A stretch of DNA of 39,454 bases, from the NCBI GenBank assembly GCA_036399495.1, contig DASWMZ010000240.1:1-39454 (forward strand), in the 5' to 3' direction. The notes below the pieces were generated by a model. The model was not told the origin of the DNA, did no database searches, and saw only the letters and a list, made by a program, of their open reading frames with translations. The position numbers and the translations under genes are program-made. Position 1 is the first letter of the stretch; the number at the start of each line of letters is the position of its first letter. Positions 23,934 through 31,737 of this stretch are shown in pieces. Source of the DNA: Paradesertivirga sp036399495 (GTDB lineage Bacteria; Bacteroidota; Bacteroidia; Sphingobacteriales; Sphingobacteriaceae).

Positions 23934-24929
23934 CTATAAGCGAGAGAATTCGCTATTTCTTCTTCCGTAATAACGTATCCTTTTTACAAGAGCGAGCATA
24001 GTAAGAACCCTGTTTATTCTGTTCCTTGGAAAGATCTGACGTTTAAACATATAGCCGATCACTGGCATTCCGCCAGCTTGCACCTTATTTAAAAAACCTT
24101 CAATAAGCTCTTTTTTGTCAGTGCTCATGTCCGCTTCAAAACGCCCGAATATTGTTTTTACCTGAAGTATTTTCCTTAACACGTCTGCTCTTATTTCCCT
24201 AAAGGCTAAAGCCCTTTTAACACGTTGTTTGAAACGACTCTTATACAAAACAGATGTAATGTTGTGGGGGTGTTGCCGGTATAAAAGCGTAGGTTTTGAC
24301 AAATGTACGGCATATCCGGTGGAAGCCGCAACAAAGGCTATCCAATAATCGTGGAACTTAAAAGTTACAGGTAAATTTTGTGCTTTTTTAAGCAGAGAAT
24401 TGTTAAACAAGGTAGTACATCCATAAACAGGGTTTTGAAGAAACAAATTTCGGAATAGAGACAGCGGATCTGTTTGATCAGCAGGAGCCAAATCGATTTC
24501 TTTATTAACTATTTGCAATTCCTCATCTGCATAAATAAAGTTTGTATAAACCAATAGAGGATAGTGCTTACCGTACTTATTCTCCAGTTCAAGCATTTTA
24601 TTAATACTTGAAGTTATTTTATCAGGGAACCATACATCATCCTGGTCGGAGAACATGTAATATTCATATTTGCCTTCCGCAAATTTCATTAAGGCCGAGA
24701 AGTTCATACAGCTCCCCAAATTTTTCTGGACCCTATCTTTCACAACAACTATTCTCTCTTCTTTTTCGGTATAGGTATTTAAAATCTCGACCGTATTGTC
24801 TGTCGATCCATCATCTCTGATAAAAAGCACCCAATCTTTATGATTCTGGTTTAAGATGCTGTCTAACTGATCTTCTATATAAAGCGATCCGTTATAAGTG
24901 GCCATCAAAATGCAAACCGTATTCCTCAT
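23934..24929 (-). CDS. Family 2 glycosyltransferase (rhamnosyltransferase-like)
   Basis: A 331-residue GT-A enzyme. It starts with VCILMATYNGSLYIEDQLDS, has RDDGSTDNT at 38-46 and the SDQDDVW motif at 94-100, typical of dTDP-rhamnosyltransferase-like GT2 proteins. FKFHDYWIAFVA carries the probable catalytic Asp. With rmlA and rmlD in this locus, an L-rhamnose donor is plausible but unproved. Its ATG shares one base with the stop of the polymerase gene upstream (TAATG). Cytoplasmic face of the inner membrane. Confidence 0.9.
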   Translation of the reverse strand: MRNTVCILMATYNGSLYIEDQLDSILNQNHKDWVLFIRDDGSTDNTVEILNTYTEKEERIVVVKDRVQKNLGSCMNFSALMKFAEGKYEYYMFSDQDDVWFPDKITSSINKMLELENKYGKHYPLLVYTNFIYADEELQIVNKEIDLAPADQTDPLSLFRNLFLQNPVYGCTTLFNNSLLKKAQNLPVTFKFHDYWIAFVAASTGYAVHLSKPTLLYRQHPHNITSVLYKSRFKQRVKRALAFREIRADVLRKILQVKTIFGRFEADMSTDKKELIEGFLNKVQAGGMPVIGYMFKRQIFPRNRINRVLTMLALVKRIRYYGRRNSEFSRL

Positions 24930-26008
24930 TAAAAATTAAGTTGGTAAGGCTTTAGTAGCCCCACATAAAACAAATCAAAAGTCAATATCATTAAGGCGAA
25001 TGCGATTACAGCAAGTAAAGGTACGTAATGTGGTCGAAGAAGGTAAAGCAAGAAAGGTAACAGAATTATCTGTACTATCTGCAACAGTTCGCTGAGCCGA
25101 AATGCAATTATAGGAATAGCGGAGAAAAGAACGAAAAAAGATGCTGAAATGGCATAGATTTTTATGAGCAGAAGTGCGTACCGATTCTCTTGATAAAGCA
25201 CCTCGCTTTTAATAATAAATACAGTACAAATTATCAACTGAATTATAAACAGAACGTTAAAAACATTAATCTCACTATCATCCCCTTTTTCAAACAGATC
25301 ATTATATAACTGAAGCTTATTTGATATAACGCCAAGGTGCAATTGGTCCAAAATTGTAAGAATATTTACCTTCAAAGCATACATGATATAAGGAAAATAT
25401 AATAAAGCCAGATAAAGTTTTTTGTTTAGTTCTTCCGCGCTTAAAAAGAAGAAAGGGATAAAAATCACAATAGAAAAGTGGAACAAAGTACCGAGAAGAA
25501 TCAATCCGATAAAGTACAAGAAACGTTTATGCTCTATTTGAACGATACATAATAACACAATGGCTGATGCTACTCCGGCCCTTATCTGGGTCATTTCGTG
25601 AAGTATAAAGAAATGGCCAAAATAAACAAGAACTGACAAGAGAGCCAAATCTGTAAGTTTTTTTATAGCATAGATTTTTAAAGTTATGGCGATAATAGCA
25701 ATTACTAAAAATGTCCAGTAAGTACTCAGATCAAAAGTGTATCGTATTGTTGATGGGATGAGATAATAAAGAGGTTCGTAAAAAATATTCTTATTTAGGT
25801 CTGTAAAATATTCTGCCGGACTTCCGAATGAATTAAAAAAGTCTATATAATTTACAGAGTCACGATCAATTCCCGGCATTCTTAGTCCTGCCACGAAAAT
25901 CAATACAATACTAATACAGACTAGTGCCTGAGTTTCTTTTAACTTTCCTTTTGTAACCAAAAGAAAATTAAATAGAATAAAGCAAAATAGAACGTAATAT
26001 ATAATCAT
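24929..26008 (-). CDS. EpsG/Wzy-type polysaccharide polymerase
   Basis: A 359-residue membrane protein with about ten hydrophobic segments across its length. The N terminus contains LRMPGIDRDSVNYIDFF, the (R)xxxxGxDxxxY pattern of the EpsG family, in the loop after the second membrane segment. HEMTQIRAGVASAI is a second family feature, with an Arg that is important in related Wzy proteins. It probably joins repeat units in the periplasmic half of the membrane in a Wzx/Wzy pathway, with Wzz2 setting the length. It is the only polymerase candidate in the window. The start overlaps the upstream stop as ATGA (26005-26008). Confidence 0.82.
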   Translation of the reverse strand: MIIYYVLFCFILFNFLLVTKGKLKETQALVCISIVLIFVAGLRMPGIDRDSVNYIDFFNSFGSPAEYFTDLNKNIFYEPLYYLIPSTIRYTFDLSTYWTFLVIAIIAITLKIYAIKKLTDLALLSVLVYFGHFFILHEMTQIRAGVASAIVLLCIVQIEHKRFLYFIGLILLGTLFHFSIVIFIPFFFLSAEELNKKLYLALLYFPYIMYALKVNILTILDQLHLGVISNKLQLYNDLFEKGDDSEINVFNVLFIIQLIICTVFIIKSEVLYQENRYALLLIKIYAISASFFVLFSAIPIIAFRLSELLQIVQIILLPFLLYLLRPHYVPLLAVIAFALMILTFDLFYVGLLKPYQLNF

Positions 26009-27087
26009 TCTACCCTATTCCTGCTTAGAACAGCTAATTTAAACTGGTGTTCATTGCTCATGTTAATAACATCTTTCGCTATCTGCATATTTTTTTCACT
26101 TTTAACGGCAGGCAAATCTTGGAAGGAATGTTCGTAGTTCACAAATTCATAGTTCATTTCCAGAAAGTCACCAATATTCGGCGAATTAACAATTGGAATA
26201 ATGCCGTAATTTAAATATTCTATCATTTTAGTGGGGTTAGCCACTCGGTTGATAGGTATATCATCTCTTAAAATAAATCCATAATGCGCTTTTTGATAAT
26301 GCCCAAATAGTTGCTCGGGGGCCACGCTTTTCACTTCAATCTTATGTTCAGTCAAATCAAATTTATTTATCATCGATCTCATCTCTGCAGGTTCACCAGT
26401 AAGGATAAGGTACCTTAACTGGGGTTGGTTATTTTTTTTTATCACCCTTAACATCAATTCTATGTTCTGCCAAATCTGTGTATTTCCCGAATATATAATT
26501 ACTACCTTATTACTATTTGTACGCGTTTCTGAATTAAGGATGGGTTTTTGAAGCTCCGGGTTTCTCAAGTGAGCCGGAATTATGGCATAGATAATATGCT
26601 TACCTTTATATGCCGGATACTTTTTAATGTAATGAGCCTTCATTTGTTTACTTACATGAACTGCAAGTGACGTAGCTCTAAACGCAAGCTTCTCCGCGCA
26701 GCTATAAAAAAAAGACAATAGTTGGCGTCTCTCGACCAATTTTTCTTCCGGCACAATCCCGTGCATATCAAGAACTACTTTTTTTTCTGTTAACCCCGCC
26801 AAGAGGGCTATTTTTAAATAATTTAACACAGAATGGCAATAAACCACTTCCCACCGCCAAAAAAGGAAAAAAATAATGGGGAAATGAAGAAAATAATTAA
26901 GTCTATATCCCTTAGCTTTTGAAGCTATTGTCGCTTTAGTATAAAGAAAATTTTTTGTAAAACTTATATCAAGGTAAAGCCGTTCTTCTGAACTAAATAG
27001 CTGGTCAATTGCCCAAATTCGCTGTAACATCCCTTCTTTCGAATTTTGTTCATCGGGAAAAGGAGCAATAAAAAGGATTCTACACAC
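26005..27087 (-). CDS. GT-B glycosyltransferase, GT4-like
   Basis: A 360-residue protein starting with GTG at 27087 (MCRILFIAPFPDEQNSKEGM), since no ATG lies near. The GT-B N-terminal domain includes VLDMHGIVPEE and the C-terminal domain includes VVIIYSGNTQIWQN. NPTKMIEYLNYGIIPIV takes the place of the donor-binding E-x7-E region, with Glu kept in KMIEYL. That makes it a divergent GT4-type enzyme; the donor is unknown. The GTG overlaps the WecB gene end by 8 bases, so translation is likely coupled. Start choice is the weakest part of the call. Confidence 0.8.
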   Translation of the reverse strand: MCRILFIAPFPDEQNSKEGMLQRIWAIDQLFSSEERLYLDISFTKNFLYTKATIASKAKGYRLNYFLHFPIIFFLFWRWEVVYCHSVLNYLKIALLAGLTEKKVVLDMHGIVPEEKLVERRQLLSFFYSCAEKLAFRATSLAVHVSKQMKAHYIKKYPAYKGKHIIYAIIPAHLRNPELQKPILNSETRTNSNKVVIIYSGNTQIWQNIELMLRVIKKNNQPQLRYLILTGEPAEMRSMINKFDLTEHKIEVKSVAPEQLFGHYQKAHYGFILRDDIPINRVANPTKMIEYLNYGIIPIVNSPNIGDFLEMNYEFVNYEHSFQDLPAVKSEKNMQIAKDVINMSNEHQFKLAVLSRNRVE

Positions 27088-28213
27088 TTTTAGAGTTTAA
27101 AAAGTTCAAAATCCCATCGCAGGCATTTCCATTTCCGTAGGCATTATGGTTTCTGCTCATCTCAAGATAATAATTTCTATCTTCAAGCAAGGCAGTTGCT
27201 TCCTTTATTATTTTCTGTTCATCTGTGCCGACCAACTTAACGGTTCCATGCTCAACAGCTTCAGGCCTTTCTGTTGTATCTCGCATAACCAGAACAGGCT
27301 TCCTGAGTGAGGGTGCTTCTTCTTGTATCCCACCGCTATCGGTAAGTATAAAATAGCTTTGTATCATTAACCAAACAAAGGCGGGGTATCCCAGAGGTTG
27401 AATTAAATCGACATTAGCCAAATCTTCTAAACGTTCGTAAACCGGGTCTTGCACATTAGGATTAAGATGCACCGGATAAATAAACTGCACGTCGGTACGA
27501 CTAGAAAGTTTAACTATGGCATCACAGATTGCCAAGAATCCATCTCCAAAATTTTCTCTCCGGTGCCCCGTTATTACGATAAGTTTTTTATCCGACTTTA
27601 TTAATTGTTTTAACAGCTTTATCTCCTGGTTTTCAAAACCAATTAACTTTTCTTTTGCCCATAACAAAGCATCTATAACAGTATTTCCTGTAACTATTAT
27701 ATCACTTTCCTTTACGCCTTCCGATACTAAATTGGTCTTTGCGGCAGAAGTTGGAGCGAAATGCAAATCAGTTAACCTCGAGGTTAGCTGCCGGTTCATT
27801 TCTTCAGGGAAAGGCGAATATTTATTATAAGTACGAAGTCCGGCCTCTATATGACATACTTTAGCACCGTTATAAAACGCTGCCAGTGCTGCCATTGCAG
27901 ATGTAGTTGTATCACCGTGAACAAAAACATAATCAGGTTTAAACTCCACAAGCACAGGTTTCAAATCGGTTAAAACCCTAGCAGATAGCTGATATAAATC
28001 TTGTCCGGGTTGCATCAGGTTCAAATCATAGTCTGGCGTTATTTGAAAAAAATCTAGAACCTGATCAAGCATTTCCCGATGTTGAGCCGTTACACATACC
28101 TTTAATTCGTAATTGTTTTTTTGCCTCATAAACGCATGAATCAAGGGAGCCATTTTAATAGCTTCTGGCCGTGTACCAAATACAATCAGAACTTTAATCA
28201 ATTGGTTATGCAT
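27080..28213 (-). CDS. wecB: UDP-N-acetylglucosamine 2-epimerase (non-hydrolysing)
   Basis: About 377 residues, usual length for WecB/MnaA. Motifs in order: VLIVFGTRPEAIKMAPLI at the start, TAQHREML, VHGDTTTS near 100, GLRTYNKYSPFPEEMNR, TGHRRENFG, and TDSGGIQEEAPSL, where the Glu residues bind UDP. It interconverts UDP-GlcNAc and UDP-ManNAc in the cytoplasm. An open frame reaches a TTG at 28219; the ATG at 28213 is preferred and overlaps the upstream stop as ATGCATAA, the same arrangement as at 11198-11205. UDP-ManNAc could be used directly or oxidised, perhaps by the dehydrogenase at 35867-37135. Confidence 0.95.
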   Translation of the reverse strand: MHNQLIKVLIVFGTRPEAIKMAPLIHAFMRQKNNYELKVCVTAQHREMLDQVLDFFQITPDYDLNLMQPGQDLYQLSARVLTDLKPVLVEFKPDYVFVHGDTTTSAMAALAAFYNGAKVCHIEAGLRTYNKYSPFPEEMNRQLTSRLTDLHFAPTSAAKTNLVSEGVKESDIIVTGNTVIDALLWAKEKLIGFENQEIKLLKQLIKSDKKLIVITGHRRENFGDGFLAICDAIVKLSSRTDVQFIYPVHLNPNVQDPVYERLEDLANVDLIQPLGYPAFVWLMIQSYFILTDSGGIQEEAPSLRKPVLVMRDTTERPEAVEHGTVKLVGTDEQKIIKEATALLEDRNYYLEMSRNHNAYGNGNACDGILNFLNSKSV

Positions 28214-29096
28214 TCGCAATAATTCTCATGGTTTTTTTTAAATCTCCTCGTCTGTTTAATATAAACAGGATAATAGTATGCCAACAATAGAGAAACTTCA
28301 TCAACCTAGCCTGGTTAGTTCCATAACATTTTCGAAAGAATAAAACCCTGCTCTTTGCAAACTGCTCAAGCTTGGCATAATTAAAGTCGATGCCGGGTTT
28401 AATTGAGGCTCCTTCGAGATGGATTATTTTTACATGCGGCAAAAATATGGATAAAAATCCTGCCCTTTTAAATCGGATAGATAATTCGGTTTCTTCGAAA
28501 TACAAGAAGAAGTCTTTATCAAATAAGCCAACTATATCTAAAGCGGTTCGTCTTATAAACATATCGGCTCCTGAAATATAATCGACCTCACGAACCTGGT
28601 TACTATAATTGATAACGCCGCTGCTGATATGCTGCTGAAAGTATTTTTTATAAAATCGGTAAAATCCTAAATCCGACACGGCCTCCAATAGAGAGGGAAA
28701 GTTTCCATAAGAGATTTGCGGAAGCCCATTGGCCTGAAATAGGGCACCTCCGCAACAGGCAACACGCGCATTTTCGGCTTGTTCCATAAAATCGAAAAAG
28801 GCTTTCAGTGCATTATCTGTAAGGTATGCATCAGAGTTAAAAAAAAACACATATTTTCCTCGCGAATTTAGTACTCCGAGGTTATTTGCTTGTCCGAAGC
28901 CGATGTTTTTTTTATTCTGAATTACAGTTACCTCAGGAAATCTTTGTTTTATTTTTTCCGAAGATCCGTCTGATGAATTATTATCAATTACTAAAATTTC
29001 ATATTCGATATATTGTGTGTATTTGATAACAGAATGTATGCACTCGACAGTCAGCTGATACGTATTGTAACTAACAATTATTACTGAAACATCCAT
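28206..29096 (-). CDS. Family 2 glycosyltransferase (WbbL-like)
   Basis: A 296-residue GT-A enzyme. It begins MDVSVIIVSYNTYQLT, has IDNNSSDGS at 37-45, GFGQANNLG at 66-74, and NSDA at 87-90 in the metal-binding position. FLYFEETELSIRFKRAG carries the catalytic acidic pair usual for WbbL-type rhamnosyltransferases. A rhamnose donor is plausible given rmlA and rmlD, but not shown. It lies 3 bp below wzx and overlaps the WecB start. Cytoplasmic side of the membrane, module B. Confidence 0.9.
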   Translation of the reverse strand: MDVSVIIVSYNTYQLTVECIHSVIKYTQYIEYEILVIDNNSSDGSSEKIKQRFPEVTVIQNKKNIGFGQANNLGVLNSRGKYVFFFNSDAYLTDNALKAFFDFMEQAENARVACCGGALFQANGLPQISYGNFPSLLEAVSDLGFYRFYKKYFQQHISSGVINYSNQVREVDYISGADMFIRRTALDIVGLFDKDFFLYFEETELSIRFKRAGFLSIFLPHVKIIHLEGASIKPGIDFNYAKLEQFAKSRVLFFRKCYGTNQARLMKFLYCWHTIILFILNRRGDLKKTMRIIANA

Positions 29097-29099
29097 GAG

Positions 29100-30590
29100 T
29101 TATAGCTTGTCCTTTTTTAAGGAGGAATATACTTTCAGATAAACTACATTCAAGTACTCATTAATCAAAACGTTTTTAAAGATAAGGGTTTGAAACATCA
29201 GATAACTGCCAGCCGAAAGAACAATCACAAGCGAAAGTTTAAACAGATAATACAGTTCAAAACCATCTGCAAGGAGCTTGATAGGAAAGAATAGCTCTAC
29301 AAAGAGCTTGATTGGAAAGAACATCGAACATGAGAATATACTAAAAAATAAACCTCTCAGCGTAAAACTCAAACGCAAGAACTTCCGTGTGTAGTTATAA
29401 AGCATTATTGTAACGATTAATTCGGTTACAACGTTTGAAATTGCCGCGCCATTGTGTCTGTAGATAGGAATAAGCAGGAAGTTGAGTGAAAGGCTTACTA
29501 CCACGCCAGCTAAGACGCTTTTAAAAATATATCGTTCTTTATCCATGGGGATTAAAATCTGTTGGCTAAATATTTGGGCGAAACCTATAATGACAACGAT
29601 GAAAGACAGTACCCTTAAGGACGTTATAGCGGGAGTATAAGATTCGCCCGAGAATACCATAATAAGTTCGGGCGACATCATCAATATGCCTAAACTTATA
29701 GGAACGCTGAAAATAATAACGTATTGAACCGACTTATTCAAAAGACTAAGAGCTTCCGATCTATTTTCTTTTTGAAATATAGCCGACAATCTGGGTATTA
29801 GTACTAATCCCAGGGCCCCTACTATTGCGAGCGAAAACTTACTAATTCTCAAAGACACCGCATAGTAGCCTACATAGGTTTCATTAGTAAGAAATCCTAG
29901 TATGATATTATCCAATATTGCATACATACTAATAACAATGGTGGTGGAAAAAATAAAAATGAGCGGTTTGATATGCTTTTTAAAATGTAGTCCTCTATAC
30001 GACACATTAATGAACCTTTGGGCATATACCATATTCGCAATACCGCTCAAAGGGTAGAAAAGAAAAGTAATGCCATAATACCAAATCTTATCTTCGGGCG
30101 AATTGACTGTTAAGAAAATAAATATCGTAATTAAGAGCCTGAATACAATTGTGCGCTTGACGATGTATTGAAAGTCTTCAAGGCCCAGGAAGAACCATTC
30201 GACGAGAAAAACATTAGATACCAAAATTCCACACCCAATGAAAAAGATGCTTTGGTTTTCATTTAGCCTGTCGAGAGTCAGAATGAGAACTAAATAAAGC
30301 AAAAGACAACAAAGCGTAGAAATAATATTAATGATTAGTAACTCACTAAACAGCTTACTTAACTTAGTCTTATCATGTCTAATTTTAGCCACTTCGCGAA
30401 CCCCGTAGACAGGAACTCCTAAGGCAGCTAAAAGGATGAAATATTGGGTAAAGCTATCCGCAAAACTTACAATGCCGAAGCCTGTTGGATTAAGAACTCT
30501 GGATATATACGGAAAAGTGATCAGCGGAAAGAGTATTTGGCTGAGAGAAAGGAGTACGTTATAAAAAAGGTTCTTCTTTATTGATGACAC
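29100..30590 (-). CDS. wzx: Wzx-type polysaccharide flippase
   Basis: About 496 residues with 12-14 hydrophobic segments across the length, the MOP-superfamily form. The opening SSIKKNLFYNVLLSLSQIL then FPYISRVLNPTGFGIVSF is the typical Wzx N terminus. It moves the undecaprenyl-linked repeat unit across the inner membrane for the EpsG/Wzy polymerase. No ATG is available near the start; GTG at 30590 fits the family N terminus better than TTG at 30602. It follows wzz2 by about 46 bp and precedes a GT2 gene by 3 bp. Confidence 0.9.
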   Translation of the reverse strand: MSSIKKNLFYNVLLSLSQILFPLITFPYISRVLNPTGFGIVSFADSFTQYFILLAALGVPVYGVREVAKIRHDKTKLSKLFSELLIINIISTLCCLLLYLVLILTLDRLNENQSIFFIGCGILVSNVFLVEWFFLGLEDFQYIVKRTIVFRLLITIFIFLTVNSPEDKIWYYGITFLFYPLSGIANMVYAQRFINVSYRGLHFKKHIKPLIFIFSTTIVISMYAILDNIILGFLTNETYVGYYAVSLRISKFSLAIVGALGLVLIPRLSAIFQKENRSEALSLLNKSVQYVIIFSVPISLGILMMSPELIMVFSGESYTPAITSLRVLSFIVVIIGFAQIFSQQILIPMDKERYIFKSVLAGVVVSLSLNFLLIPIYRHNGAAISNVVTELIVTIMLYNYTRKFLRLSFTLRGLFFSIFSCSMFFPIKLFVELFFPIKLLADGFELYYLFKLSLVIVLSAGSYLMFQTLIFKNVLINEYLNVVYLKVYSSLKKDKL

Positions 30591-30636
30591 AAGGATAATC
30601 AATTAAGCTTGAATTTATAAAGCATTCAAAGACTAC

Positions 30637-31704
30637 CTAGACATCGCTAAAAATCTTTTTAAGAATTAGAAAAGCAACTATCAACACCCCGGCGATAGCC
30701 GAGCCAATCACCAACCCAAGAAGTTTCCCAATCTTTTTTTCGTCAAGCGGAAGGTCAGCTGAATCCACAACTTGTATAAGTGGTGTTTCTCGTCTGAGAG
30801 AAATCCTTGTCATTTCCAGGTTCTTTACTAGTTCCTCGTAAATTGCCGCGTTTGCCCTGATATCAACTTGAAATTTTTGAGACGGAACTTTAAGCATTTG
30901 TAGCGCCATGTTGGCGTTCGGATTGGCGGCTGTGGCAATTGCAGTGCCTGAGATAGACCTATCCAACATTCTGCGTACACTATCAGCTTGGCGTTTAAAA
31001 ACCGCCACACTTTCCAAAGATTTCTTAGTTTTAAGCTTTCCGTAAAATTCATTTACGTTTTGAACAATTTTGTCTGTAAAATTTTTTGCAAAGAGCTGAT
31101 CTTTCGAAATCACTTCTACCTTAAATAAGCTTAATTTCTTATCCGGCTTGGAAACAGTCAGGTAGTTCTTATTGATATCCTTGACTATTTTTCGAAGAAT
31201 ACTATCCTGCTTTATTGTGTATGGAACACGTCGAAAATTCAGATCAGCCTTTGAGAGATTTTTCCACTTTGTCCCGACCTCATTAAACTCAATGTACCGC
31301 TCCACAAGCAATTGGTTCTTGCCGTTAAAGGATACTTCAGATAATAAAGTTTTTTTTAGCATTGAACGCGATTTGTACAATTCAATCAGGTTATCTCCCT
31401 GAAACAGGCCCTTACCCCCACCTAAGCCCCCAAGATTAATCCCTATCATAGAGGCTAATCCGGCGTATTGCCCCATCATGCTACTATTATCCTCCTCAAG
31501 TACAAAAGTGCAGTCGGCTACATACTTCACGGGCTTGAGCCATGCATATAATATACCAGAAAGGCCGCCTAGAAGTATTGCTAGCAGAATTATTTTTTTC
31601 TGGCTTAGCATATGTGAGTACCATTGCTTTATACTCATAACCGCCTCGTCTAAGGCGATAGCGTCGACTTTTGTGCCCCGGTCAGTAGGTTTACTTGAAC
31701 TCAA
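30637..31704 (-). CDS. Wzz-type chain-length determinant protein (copy 2)
   Basis: A 355-residue paralogue of the protein at 14091-15182. The first membrane segment is at about 37-55 (KIILLAILLGGLSGILYAW). A conserved GQYAGLASMIGINL and FQGDNLIELYKSR follow. A second membrane segment lies near 331-349, after PLIQVVDSADLPL. There is no kinase domain. The start is unusual: the only codon that keeps the part homologous to the paralogue (IALDEAVMSIKQWY) is TTG at 31704, since no ATG lies between it and the wza stop; the next ATG is at 31638. It probably controls chain length of the module B polymer with EpsG/Wzy and Wza. Confidence 0.88.
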   Translation of the reverse strand: MSSSKPTDRGTKVDAIALDEAVMSIKQWYSHMLSQKKIILLAILLGGLSGILYAWLKPVKYVADCTFVLEEDNSSMMGQYAGLASMIGINLGGLGGGKGLFQGDNLIELYKSRSMLKKTLLSEVSFNGKNQLLVERYIEFNEVGTKWKNLSKADLNFRRVPYTIKQDSILRKIVKDINKNYLTVSKPDKKLSLFKVEVISKDQLFAKNFTDKIVQNVNEFYGKLKTKKSLESVAVFKRQADSVRRMLDRSISGTAIATAANPNANMALQMLKVPSQKFQVDIRANAAIYEELVKNLEMTRISLRRETPLIQVVDSADLPLDEKKIGKLLGLVIGSAIAGVLIVAFLILKKIFSDV

Positions 31705-31737
31705 TTTTAGAATTAATTGAAGAGTGGACTTATTACA

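Noticed and set aside
27516..27830. 104-codon plus-strand open frame
   Set aside because: It is antisense to wecB, which is full length with all its motifs.
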